Assembly (NCBI GenBank): GCA_024403935.1 | Contig: JAKSQV010000003.1 | Location: 1-64,000 of the forward strand | DNA length: 64,000 nt | Source: Ruminococcus sp. | GTDB lineage: Bacteria > Bacillota > Clostridia > Oscillospirales > Ruminococcaceae | Direction: 5' to 3' | In this document: positions 26,563 to 35,200 of the stretch, piece by piece | How the letters are laid out: every line of letters begins with the position of its first letter | How positions within the stretch are numbered: position 1 is the first letter of the stretch | Program-made: the position numbers and the translations under genes | The notes under the pieces: generated by a model | What the model was told of the DNA's origin: nothing | What the model saw: the letters and a program-made list of their open reading frames with translations, nothing else | Databases searched by the model: none

Positions 26563-26591
26563 ATTATATCACAGAAAAATTGCAATGTCAA
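26563..26591 (-). promoter_or_regulatory. Promoter of the glycan export operon
   Basis: Minus-strand TTGACA (26586-26591) and TATAAT (26563-26568) with a 17-base spacer. The leader of about 55 bases contains an AT-rich inverted repeat (TATAC-CGCG-TATA region). Confidence 0.85.
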
Positions 26592-26631
26592 ATACTCAGA
26601 CGTGCAAAAAGCAGCTTTGTCCGGCACATTA

Positions 26632-26669
26632 TTGTCAATATTGACAAATCTTTTCAAAAGTGTTAGAAT
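26632..26669 (+). promoter_or_regulatory. GH5 cellulase promoter with a palindrome over the -35 element
   Basis: TTGACA (26641-26646) and TAGAAT (26664-26669) are 17 bases apart. The -35 hexamer lies in a perfect 16-bp palindrome, TTGTCAATATTGACAA (26632-26647), a likely operator for a dimeric regulator. Confidence 0.75.
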
Positions 26670-26727
26670 AGTGCTGTAATGAACAGGAACATAAAAATAA
26701 GTCCTGTTCCGAGAGGGGTAATTAATT

Positions 26728-28740
26728 ATGAGGAAATTATCAAGAACGCTTGCGGCTCTGATGTCGTCCGCAGCCGTCATGATCTCGGCTGTCGGCTCGG
26801 CTCTGCCCGCAGCAACTTCACCGACCATCAGCTCTGTTGCCGTTGACGACTGCAACGACGACTGGCTGCACGCAGATGGCAGCAAGCTCTACGACATGAA
26901 CGGCAATCAGGTCTGGATAACAGGCGCAAACTGGTTCGGCTTCAACTGCTCGGAGAACTGCGCTCACGGTCTGTACGCACGCGACGTGGACGATATGCTC
27001 CAGAGCATCGCCGACCACGGCATAAATACCCTCCGTCTGCCTATTTCATCGGAGCTTCTCGTTTCGTGGATGAACGGCAAACCCGACAAGGTCAGCTCGG
27101 TGCAGGCTTCCTATACGCCTCCCGAAGATGTTGTCGGCGAGGACGGAAAGGTAACTCCTGCGGGCTATTACACGAATATCAACAAGGACTTCGTTGAATC
27201 CGACGGCAAGACCGTCAAGAACAGCATGGAGATATTCGATATCATCGTTCAGAAGTGCAAGAAATACGGCATCAAGGTGTTCATTGACATACACAGCCCC
27301 GATGCCAACAACTCGGGTCACAACTATGAGCTGTGGTACGGTCTTGCAGGTATTTCTACCGATGTGTGGATAGATTCTCTCACATGGATAGCAAAGAAAT
27401 ATGCCAATGACGACACTCTCATCGGCTATGACCTCAAAAATGAGCCTCACGGCAAGCGCGGATATACAGGTGATAAATGCCCGTCAACCATCGCCAAGTG
27501 GGACGACTCCAAGGACGAGAACAACTGGGCGTATGCGGCAAAAAAGTGCGCTGATTCCATTCTTGCAGTAAATCCTCACGCACTCATCTTCATCGAAGGC
27601 GTTGAGCAGTATCCCAAGACCGAAGCCGGCAGCACCTATGACACTCCCGATATATGGGACGCTCCTGCTGACAAGTCTCCGTGGCACGGCGCATGGTGGG
27701 GCGGAAATCTCCGCGGCGTAAAGGACTATCCCGTAGTACCCGAGAGCGGAACGAGCCAGATAGTGTACTCGCCGCATGACTACGGCCCTTCCGTATACGC
27801 GCAGACATGGTTCGACAAGGATTTCAGCGAGCAGACTCTCCTTGACGACTACTGGTATGATACATGGGCTTACATAAATGACCAGGACATCGCTCCCCTG
27901 CTCATCGGCGAGTGGGGCGGTCACATGGACAACGGCGCAAATCAGAAGTGGATGGAGCTGCTCCGCGACTACATGGTGAAAAACCACATCAACCACACCT
28001 TCTGGTGCATCAACCCCAATTCAGGCGATACAGGCGGACTGCTTGACCCGACCTTCCTCAACTGGGACGACGACAAGTACGCCCTCTTTGAGAAATCGCT
28101 CTGGCAGACAAGCAGCTCGGGCAAGTACATCGGTCTCGACCATCAGGTCGCACTCGGCGAGAACGGTCTTTCACTCAATGAATTCTACAGCAGCTATGCG
28201 TCTTCCGAGGGAAGCAACATCAACGGCGGTACAAAGGGCAGCGGTCAGATAGTACCTGCCGACCCGTCAACTACGACTTCGACCACCGCCACAACAACTA
28301 CCACAACTTCAGCAACCACCACAACAACTACTACCACCACAACAACTACAACTACTACCACCACAACAACTACAACTACAACAACAACAACCACAACAGC
28401 TTTAACAATGCTGACAACAACTACTTCATCCGCTGCTCCCTCAACGCAGCCGTCAACATCTCCGGCTGATATACCTTCAAAGAGCACATCTTCTCCCGAA
28501 GAAAATACGAATACAGGCAGTGTGCTCTACGGTGATGCGAATACAGACAAAAAGGTAACTGTTTCCGATGCTGTTGCTATACTCCAGTTTATAGCCAACG
28601 GCGACAAGTACAAGCTTTCGGAGGAGGGCAAGGAGAACGCCGACTGCTTCAATCCCGGCGACGGCGTTACAGCCAAGGATGCACTCGCTATCCAGCAGTA
28701 TGACGCACAGTTCATCAGCTCTCTGCCCGTAAAGAACTGA
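26728..28740 (+). CDS. Secreted GH5 endoglucanase with poly-Thr linker and dockerin
   Basis: A 670-residue extracellular enzyme. Order: signal peptide (1-28); GH5 catalytic domain (about 42-480) with the acid/base Glu239 in YDLKNEPHG and the nucleophile Glu395 in LIGEWGGHMD; a linker of almost pure threonine (about 513-575); and a dockerin (YGDANTDKKVTVSDAVAIL ... GDGVTAKDALAIQQYDAQF). The GH5 clan-A motifs and the WITGANWFGFNCSE opening point to a cellulase or related beta-glucanase; mannanase activity cannot be excluded. It is a single-gene unit transcribed divergently from the glycan operon. Confidence 0.92.
   Translation: MRKLSRTLAALMSSAAVMISAVGSALPAATSPTISSVAVDDCNDDWLHADGSKLYDMNGNQVWITGANWFGFNCSENCAHGLYARDVDDMLQSIADHGINTLRLPISSELLVSWMNGKPDKVSSVQASYTPPEDVVGEDGKVTPAGYYTNINKDFVESDGKTVKNSMEIFDIIVQKCKKYGIKVFIDIHSPDANNSGHNYELWYGLAGISTDVWIDSLTWIAKKYANDDTLIGYDLKNEPHGKRGYTGDKCPSTIAKWDDSKDENNWAYAAKKCADSILAVNPHALIFIEGVEQYPKTEAGSTYDTPDIWDAPADKSPWHGAWWGGNLRGVKDYPVVPESGTSQIVYSPHDYGPSVYAQTWFDKDFSEQTLLDDYWYDTWAYINDQDIAPLLIGEWGGHMDNGANQKWMELLRDYMVKNHINHTFWCINPNSGDTGGLLDPTFLNWDDDKYALFEKSLWQTSSSGKYIGLDHQVALGENGLSLNEFYSSYASSEGSNINGGTKGSGQIVPADPSTTTSTTATTTTTTSATTTTTTTTTTTTTTTTTTTTTTTTTTTTALTMLTTTTSSAAPSTQPSTSPADIPSKSTSSPEENTNTGSVLYGDANTDKKVTVSDAVAILQFIANGDKYKLSEEGKENADCFNPGDGVTAKDALAIQQYDAQFISSLPVKN
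28268..28410 (+). repeat. ACA/ACT microsatellite coding the poly-threonine linker
   Basis: About 140 bases made almost entirely of ACA, ACT and ACC codons inside the GH5 gene. The mix of codons keeps the DNA slightly imperfect, but in-frame length changes by slippage are likely. Confidence 0.8.
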
Positions 28741-28768
28741 CAGCACAGCGTTTCAGGCAAAACAGCTC

Positions 28769-28797
28769 TTGACATTCAGTCCGCAAGTCTATATAAT
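28769..28797 (+). promoter_or_regulatory. Promoter of the small zinc-ribbon gene
   Basis: Consensus TTGACA (28769-28774) and TATAAT (28792-28797) with a 17-base spacer. Confidence 0.85.
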
Positions 28798-28819
28798 GTA
28801 GGTAAAGGGAGGTGGCAGT

Positions 28820-29146
28820 ATGCAGTATTTCGGATTTGTCGGCACGCCAAACATGGGTGATATGAACCTCGGAAGCATGGAGGATATGGCAAAAATGGGT
28901 GTTGCTATGGGAGTTATCAGCAACATCATCGGTAACGATGCTGTCGCACCGCTTACCCAGTCAGTGCAGAACGCCACAGCTTCCCCCGGTTGGATATGTG
29001 TGTGCGGATGCAGCTGCACAGAAGGCAGCTTCTGCACAAACTGCGGAACAAAGCGTCCGTCCCCTTTCGGGAAATGGAACTGCGTGTGCGGATGCACGGG
29101 ACTTGATTCACAGTTCTGTACCAACTGCGGACGAAAGAAAGCATAA
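28820..29146 (+). CDS. Small double zinc-ribbon protein
   Basis: A 108-residue protein. The N-terminal half is Met/Gly-rich and weakly hydrophobic (MEDMAKMGVAMGVISNIIG). The C-terminal half has two zinc ribbons with unusual CVCGC openings: CVCGCSCTEGSFCTNCG and CVCGCTGLDSQFCTNCG. This CVCGC..CxxCG form resembles the C-terminal zinc ribbons of virion-core/SPFH-type proteins (YdjL-like), here without the SPFH part. GGGAGG precedes the ATG. Single-gene unit with promoter and terminator. Function unknown. Confidence 0.75.
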   Translation: MQYFGFVGTPNMGDMNLGSMEDMAKMGVAMGVISNIIGNDAVAPLTQSVQNATASPGWICVCGCSCTEGSFCTNCGTKRPSPFGKWNCVCGCTGLDSQFCTNCGRKKA

Positions 29147-29158
29147 CGAACTGCATGG

Positions 29159-29193
29159 TGCGGTCACGGGGGTATCCCCTGTGACCGCATTTT
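29159..29193 (+). terminator. Terminator after the small zinc-ribbon gene
   Basis: TGCGGTCAC ... GTGACCGCA (9-bp stem extended by GGGG/CCCC) followed by TTTTATT. Confidence 0.85.
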
Positions 29194-29227
29194 ATTGCGT
29201 ACAGCAGGGAAATATGGCAGAAAATTC

Positions 29228-29256
29228 TTGACAGCAGAAATGTAATATGATATAAT
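29228..29256 (+). promoter_or_regulatory. tRNA-Ala promoter
   Basis: Consensus TTGACA (29228-29233), 17-base spacer, consensus TATAAT (29251-29256), about 46 bases before the tRNA. Confidence 0.85.
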
Positions 29257-29302
29257 AAATGCGTTGCATTCATTATATAAATTCAGATGCCCTTGCAGAT
29301 AC

Positions 29303-29378
29303 GGGCTTGTAGCTCAGTTGGGAGAGCGCTGCGTTCGCAACGCAGAGGCCGAGGGTTCGATCCCCTTCAAGTCCACCA
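29303..29378 (+). tRNA. tRNA-Ala, anticodon CGC
   Basis: A 76-base cloverleaf with encoded CCA. The acceptor stem GGGCTTG/CAAGTCC includes the G3-U70 pair that identifies alanine tRNAs. D arm GCTC/GAGC, anticodon stem CTGCG/CGCAG with loop TTCGCAA (anticodon CGC), and a T arm with GTTCGATCC follow. It is a lone tRNA between protein genes. Confidence 0.97.
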
Positions 29379-29490
29379 GCGGGGAGCCCCCGCGCGCAGC
29401 TTCGCGCCTCACTTTAAGTAGGGCGTTGGCTTTTTTCCATGCATCACACCGTATCTGATTTATAACATTGCCGAGTCGGCAAGCGCAGTT

Positions 29491-29528
29491 TCGCGGTTCA
29501 GTTGTTCTGAGCCGCGATTTGTTTTTTT
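29491..29528 (+). terminator. Terminator downstream of tRNA-Ala
   Basis: An 11-bp perfect stem TCGCGGTTCAG/CTGAGCCGCGA with a 5-base loop, followed by TTTGTTTTTTT. Confidence 0.9.
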
Positions 29529-29552
29529 CACATGATACTCAAAGAATAATCC

Positions 29553-29581
29553 TTGCTTATTCAGCGCGGATGTGATATAAT
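29553..29581 (+). promoter_or_regulatory. Promoter upstream of the hairpin array and flippase gene
   Basis: TTGCTT (29553-29558), 17-base spacer, TATAAT (29576-29581). Transcription would begin near 29588, giving a leader of about 270 bases before the flippase. Confidence 0.75.
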
Positions 29582-29596
29582 AAGTAATGTATCCTC

Positions 29597-29815
29597 AATA
29601 ACCGCTGCTTGGCGGTTATTGCCCCGAACATAGTTCGGGGAGCGCAAATTCATAATAATATTGAGAATTTGCGCATCACATTTCTTGATGTCAAGCTCAT
29701 TTTTCCCTGAAGGGCAAAACAAAGTGCAGGAAAAAATATCAGTATCATTATTTTTCCTTGCACTATGATAACAAAAATCGGCTTTTTAAAAGCTGAATAA
29801 AGCCAATTTTTGTTA
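29597..29815 (+). ncRNA. Candidate structured leader RNA: array of five hairpins
   Basis: Five successive stem-loops: AATAACCGC/GCGGTTATT (29597-29620); CCCCGAAC/GTTCGGGG (29622-29640); GCGCAAATTC/GAATTTGCGC (29642-29674); GTGCAGGAAAAA with TTTTTCCTTGCAC (29724-29763); and TAACAAAAAT..GGCTTT with AAAGCC.ATTTTTGTTA (29769-29815). The first three are perfect and packed with 1-base gaps. They could be a structured RNA, an attenuating leader of the flippase gene, or a dispersed palindromic repeat family. No known RNA class was recognised. Confidence 0.45.
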
Positions 29816-29861
29816 TTGAGCAGACATTAAGTATCGTGAAAACATTTTCGGAGTGTATACA

Positions 29862-31289
29862 ATGAATAAATATAAAAAACTCGCTATGAACACAGGCATC
29901 TTCGCAATAGGAAGCTTCGGCTCGAAGATACTGGTCATACTGCTTACGAGACTTTATTCGGGATATCTCGATCCCGAAAGCTCGGGCATCAAGGAGCTCC
30001 TTGAGCCGACTGCCCTGTTCCTTCAGCCGATATTCACGTTTGCTTTGCAGGAATACCTTATCCGCTTCGGTCTTGACAAGGAATACGACAAACGCGAGGT
30101 CTTCACCACATCGGGCTTCATCACGCTTGCAGGTATGCTCATCATGGCGGTGTGCGTGCCGATACTCAGCCTCATTCCTGCCCTGAGCTATATACGCGGC
30201 TATACGATACTGCTTGTGATATACGTCACAACCTCATCCCTGCGTATGCTGTGCCAACAGTTTGTACGCTCACGCGACATGGTCAAGCTCTTCTCGCTTG
30301 ACGGCATCCTTGCCACGCTGACACTTTTCATCTTCAATCTGGTATTTATCGCAGGCTTCCACTGGGGAGTCGCAGGCTTCATGCTCGCAGTCATCCTGTC
30401 CGACCTGCTTTCGGCGATATTCCTGTTTGTGGTGGCAGACCTCGGAAAGTTCATCCGTCCTGCATACTACAACAAGGACCTGTGCACAAAAATGATGCGC
30501 TACGCCGCACCGCTCATCCCGACCATTGTAATGTGGACGATAACAAGCCTCTCCGACCGTATGTTCATAGAAAATATGAAGAGCGACCGCGTGGAGCTCG
30601 GCAAAACGTCCGTTGCGATATACGGCTATGCAAACCGCGTGCCGAATCTCATATCAATGGTATCGACCATATTCTTCCAGGCATGGAATATGTCCGCGAT
30701 AACCGAGAACGACTCCGCGGACAGAAGCGAATTCTATGAGAAGGTCTACAACGCTTACGAGGCGATACTGTTTATCGCGGCGGCAGGACTTCTTCTCATC
30801 ATCAAGCCGCTGACAGGCTTCTTCGTCGTTTCCTCGACCTACAAGGAATACGCTGACGTGTACCTCTATACTCCGATACTCGTGTCGGCAGTTCTGTTCA
30901 TGTCGCTGAACCAGTTCCTCGGAAGCATCTATTCCGCTACCAAGCACACTCGCAACAGCTTCTGGACAGCACTTGTTGCCTGCTCGGTAAATATCGTGCT
31001 GAATTTTGCACTGATACCCGAATGGGGTATTCAGGGTGCTTCGATAGCGACCTTCCTGAGCTATTATGTATGCTTCTGGGTAAGAATAATAGATGCGAGA
31101 TACTACGTCCCGTTCAGATTCAATATGGCACGCTCACTGATAAATACGGCTCTGCTGTTCATCATGGCGTGGGACATCATCGCAGCACCAAATCTGTGGG
31201 TATTATGGCTCGCAGTTCTGTTCATCATTGTCATCGTACTCAATTTCAAAGCACTGCTCCTCACGGTAAACAAGCTTCTGAGGAGATAA
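29862..31289 (+). CDS. Polysaccharide flippase, Wzx/MATE-like
   Basis: A 475-residue membrane protein with about 14 hydrophobic helices along its length, of the MOP/polysaccharide biosynthesis (PST) family. These flip undecaprenyl-linked glycan units across the membrane. The N-terminal AMNTGIFAIGSFGSKILVIL and the loop LTRLYSGYLDPESSGI are typical. GGAG lies 8 bases before the ATG at 29862; a GTG at 29853 overlaps that site. It ends 15 bases before deoD and shares its transcript. No glycosyltransferases are adjacent; the ABC-type export operon is 3 kb upstream in the other direction. Confidence 0.9.
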   Translation: MNKYKKLAMNTGIFAIGSFGSKILVILLTRLYSGYLDPESSGIKELLEPTALFLQPIFTFALQEYLIRFGLDKEYDKREVFTTSGFITLAGMLIMAVCVPILSLIPALSYIRGYTILLVIYVTTSSLRMLCQQFVRSRDMVKLFSLDGILATLTLFIFNLVFIAGFHWGVAGFMLAVILSDLLSAIFLFVVADLGKFIRPAYYNKDLCTKMMRYAAPLIPTIVMWTITSLSDRMFIENMKSDRVELGKTSVAIYGYANRVPNLISMVSTIFFQAWNMSAITENDSADRSEFYEKVYNAYEAILFIAAAGLLLIIKPLTGFFVVSSTYKEYADVYLYTPILVSAVLFMSLNQFLGSIYSATKHTRNSFWTALVACSVNIVLNFALIPEWGIQGASIATFLSYYVCFWVRIIDARYYVPFRFNMARSLINTALLFIMAWDIIAAPNLWVLWLAVLFIIVIVLNFKALLLTVNKLLRR

Positions 31290-31304
31290 AAAGGAGGATT
31301 TATC

Positions 31305-32012
31305 ATGCCGACACCGCATATCAGCGCAAACAAAGGCGACATCGCAAAAACCGTTCTCATGCCGGGCGATCCGCTGAGAGCCAGATTCATTGCCGAAAAT
31401 TATCTTACCGATCCCGTCTGCTACAACGAAGTTCGCGGAATGCTTGGATTTACGGGCATATACAAGGGCGTACGCCTTTCAGTACAGGGCAGCGGAATGG
31501 GCATCCCGTCAATAGGTATCTATTCATGGGAGCTTTTCAACGAGTATGATGTCGAAAACATCATCCGTGTCGGTACAGCAGGTGCTATTGATGAGCACGT
31601 TGAGCTCCGCGACGTTGTCATCGCTTCAAGCGCAAGCACAGATTCCAACTATGCTTCACAGTTCGGTCTCCCCGGCACCTATGCTCCCACGGCATCATGG
31701 AAGCTCCTCTCTGCGGCTGTAAAGGCAGCAGAGGCTAAGGGCAGCCGTTTCCATGTTGGCAACATCCTTTCGAGCGACAAGTTCTACGATGATTCAAACA
31801 GTACGGCTGTATGGCAGAAAATGGGAGTTCTTGCCGTTGAGATGGAATCGGCAGCTCTGTATATGAACGCTGCACGTTCCGGCAGGAACGCTCTCTGCAT
31901 TACCACCGTGTCGGACTGTCCCCTCCGCGGACTCTTTACTACTCCCGAGGAGCGTCAGACCACCTTCCGTGACATGATGGAAATAGCTCTTGAAACAGCC
32001 GTTTCAATATAG
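31305..32012 (+). CDS. deoD: Purine-nucleoside phosphorylase, DeoD type
   Basis: A 235-residue trimeric/hexameric (PNP/UDP family) enzyme releasing purine bases from nucleosides with phosphate. Family blocks: TPHISANKGDIAKTVLMPGD at the N-terminus, RVGTAGAIDEHV, VEMESAALYMNA and a C-terminal ITTVSDCPL. AAGGAGG precedes the ATG at 31305. It is a salvage enzyme, co-transcribed with the flippase and closed by a terminator. Confidence 0.95.
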   Translation: MPTPHISANKGDIAKTVLMPGDPLRARFIAENYLTDPVCYNEVRGMLGFTGIYKGVRLSVQGSGMGIPSIGIYSWELFNEYDVENIIRVGTAGAIDEHVELRDVVIASSASTDSNYASQFGLPGTYAPTASWKLLSAAVKAAEAKGSRFHVGNILSSDKFYDDSNSTAVWQKMGVLAVEMESAALYMNAARSGRNALCITTVSDCPLRGLFTTPEERQTTFRDMMEIALETAVSI

Positions 32013-32018
32013 TATATC

Positions 32019-32056
32019 AAGGAGGCTGAGGGAAGTATCCCTTCAGCCTCCTTTTT
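32019..32056 (+). terminator. Terminator after deoD
   Basis: AAGGAGGCTGA ... TCAGCCTCCTT with inner GGGA/TCCC pairs, followed by TTTTT. Confidence 0.9.
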
Positions 32057-32172
32057 CGGGACTGTACTCCGTGTGATGCATCTTCACGGAAGTGCTTGCC
32101 CGTCTGTCAACTTTGCCATACATCAATTTCAACAAAATCCGCGGAAAAGTCGCGTGTATTTTTCCTTGCATT

Positions 32173-32255
32173 TTGTCGGGATTTATGATATGATATAAGG
32201 TAAGAATTTATGCCATGACAAATGGTAAATCTATGTCGTGCATATCCAATGCACG
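32173..32255 (+). promoter_or_regulatory. carB promoter and leader hairpin
   Basis: A -35-like TTGCAT followed 17 bases later by TATGAT near 32190-32200 is the best promoter. The leader contains CGTGCAT-ATCCA-ATGCACG (32237-32255), a 7-bp perfect stem ending 16 bases before the start codon, next to the ribosome site. No ARG box or PyrR site was recognised. Confidence 0.55.
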
Positions 32256-32270
32256 GGTGAGGAGAACAAT

Positions 32271-35200
32271 ATGCCCAAAAAACAGGATATCAATAAGATC
32301 ATGATTATCGGCTCGGGTCCTATCATCATCGGACAGGCGTGCGAGTTCGACTACTCAGGCACTCAGGCGTGCAAAGCTCTGAGGAATCTGGGCTATGAGA
32401 TAGTTCTTGTAAACTCAAACCCAGCTACTATCATGACAGACCCCGATGTAGCTGATATAACCTATATCGAGCCTCTCAACCTCTCCAGACTCACACAGAT
32501 TATCGAGAAGGAGCGTCCTGATGCCCTGCTCCCCAACCTCGGCGGTCAGTCAGGTCTTAACCTCTGCTCCGAGCTTGATAAGGCAGGCGTACTCAAGAAG
32601 TACAACGTTCAGGTCATCGGCGTTCAGGTCGATGCTATCGAGCGCGGCGAGGACAGAATCGAATTCAAGAATGCCATGAACGAGCTCGGCATCGGAATGC
32701 CCAGGAGCGAAGTCGCTTACTCAGTAGACGAAGCCGTTAAGATAGCTGAAAAGCTGAAATATCCTGTTGTTCTCCGTCCCGCCTACACAATGGGCGGCGC
32801 AGGCGGCGGCATGGTCTACAACGTTGATGAGCTCAAGGTCGTATGTGCAAGAGGTCTTCAGGCTTCCCTCGTAGGACAGGTGCTCGTTGAGGAGTGCATC
32901 TTCGGCTGGGAAGAGCTTGAGCTTGAAGTTGTCCGCGATGCTGAAAACAACAAGATTACTGTCTGCTTCATCGAAAACATAGATCCTATCGGCGTTCATA
33001 CAGGTGATTCCTTCTGCTCGGCTCCTATGCTGACCATCCCCGAGGACGTTCAGAAGGAACTTCAGGAAATGTCCTACCGCATCATCGAGTCCATCGAGGT
33101 AATCGGCGGCTGCAACTGCCAGTTCGCACGCGATCCCGAAACAGGACGTATCGTTGTTATAGAAATAAACCCCAGAACTTCACGTTCTTCCGCACTTGCT
33201 TCCAAGGCTACCGGCTTCCCGATAGCTCTTGTATCTGCAATGCTCGCCTGCGGACTCACTCTCAAGGAGATCCCCTGCGGCAAGTACGGCACACTTGACA
33301 AGTACGTTCCCGACGGCGACTACATCGTTATCAAGTTCGCTCGCTGGGCTTTCGAGAAGTTCAAGGGCGCAGAGGACAAGCTCGGCACACAGATGAGAGC
33401 TGTCGGCGAGGTAATGAGCATAGGCAAGACCTACAAGGAAGCTTTCCAGAAGGCTATCCGCTCACTCGAAAAGGACCGCTACGGTCTCGGCTTTGCCAAG
33501 AACTTCAACGAGATGACAAAGGAGCAGCTCCTCTCCGAGCTGAAATACCCCACCAGCGAGAGACAGTTCGTTATGTATGAGGCTCTCCGCAAGGGCGCAA
33601 CAGTTGACGAGCTCCACGATCTCACCAAGATAAAGAAATATTTCATCGAACAGATGAAGGAGCTTGTTGATGAGGAAGAAGCTCTCATCGCAGGCAAGGG
33701 CGCAGTTCCGTCAGAGACTGCTCTCAGACAGGCTAAGCTCGACGGCTTCAGCGACCGCTACCTCAGCTCACTCCTTGAGGTTACAGAGCAGGAGATACGT
33801 GACGCACGCATCGGCTTCGGCATCAAGGAAGCATGGGAGGGCGTTCATGTAAGCGGCACAGAAAATGCAGCATACTACTACTCGACCTACCACCTTGACG
33901 AGGACAAGAGCCCCGTAAATACAGACAAGCCCAAGATAATGATCCTCGGCGGCGGTCCCAACCGTATCGGTCAGGGTATCGAATTCGACTACTGCTGCGT
34001 TCACGCTGCACTTGCACTCAAAAAGCTCGGCTTTGAGTCCATTATCGTAAACTGCAACCCCGAAACAGTCTCCACAGACTACGATACATCCGATAAGCTC
34101 TACTTCGAGCCGCTGACACTTGAGGACGTTCTCTCCATCCACGAGAAGGAAAAGCCCGTTGGTGTCATCGCTCAGTTCGGCGGACAGACTCCTCTTAACC
34201 TTGCTGGCGATCTGAAAAAGTACGGCGTAAACATCCTCGGAACAACTCCCGAGACGATCGACCTCGCAGAAGACCGTGACCACTTCCGCGCAATGATGGA
34301 CAAGCTCGGAATCCCCATGCCTGAAGCAGGTATGGCTGTAAACTCCGAAGAAGCTATCGAGATCGCCAACCGTATCGGCTATCCCGTAATGGTTCGTCCT
34401 TCATACGTTCTCGGCGGACGCGGCATGGAGATCGTTCACGATGACGAAATGATGAAGGTATACATGGATGCGGCTGTCGGCGTAACTCCTGACAGACCTA
34501 TCCTCATCGACCGCTTCCTCAACCACGCAACAGAGTGCGAGGCTGACGCTATCTCCGACGGTACAAACTGCTTCGTTCCCACAGTTATGGAGCACATCGA
34601 GCTTGCCGGCGTTCATTCAGGAGATTCCGCCTGCATTCTCCCCTCAAAGAACCTCACAGAGAAGCAGGTCGCTACTATCAAGGAGTACACAAAGAAGATC
34701 GCTGTTGAGATGAATGTATGCGGTCTTATGAATATGCAGTACGCTATCGAGGGCGATACAGTCTATGTTCTTGAGGCTAATCCGCGTGCATCGAGAACAG
34801 TTCCGCTCGTATCAAAGGTTTGCGACATCAACATGGTCAAGATAGCAACGGACATCATCACTGCTTCACTGACAGGCAGACCTTCACCCGTTCCCGAGCT
34901 GAAGGACCGCAAGATAAATCACTACGGCGTTAAGGAAGCCGTATTCCCCTTCAATATGTTCCAGGAGGTCGATCCTGTCCTCGGACCTGAGATGCGTTCG
35001 ACAGGTGAAGTTCTCGGTATCGCAAAATCATTCGGCGAGGCTTACTTCAAGGCTCAGGAAGCTACAAAGACTCCTATCCCCGAGGAGGGAACAGTTCTCC
35101 TCTCTGTATGCGAGCGCGACAAGCCCGAGCTTATTGATATTGCAAGAGACTTCCATGAGATCGGCTTCAATATCCTTGCTACAGGCAAGAGCTTCGAGAT

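Larger units (their letters stand above)
29379..29861 (+). other. Long intergenic region between tRNA-Ala and the flippase gene
   Basis: 480 bases without a protein gene. Contents in order: a GC-rich stretch directly after the tRNA, a strong terminator (29491-29528), a consensus-like promoter (29553-29581), and five stem-loops (29597-29815) just before the flippase ribosome site. Confidence 0.8.

Noticed and set aside
28245..28487. Minus-strand poly-valine frame opposite the GH5 linker
   Set aside because: It is the reverse reading of the threonine codon tract and has no ribosome site.
29379..29400. Terminator directly after tRNA-Ala
   Set aside because: A GC-rich inverted repeat is present but without a T run; the better terminator is at 29491-29528.
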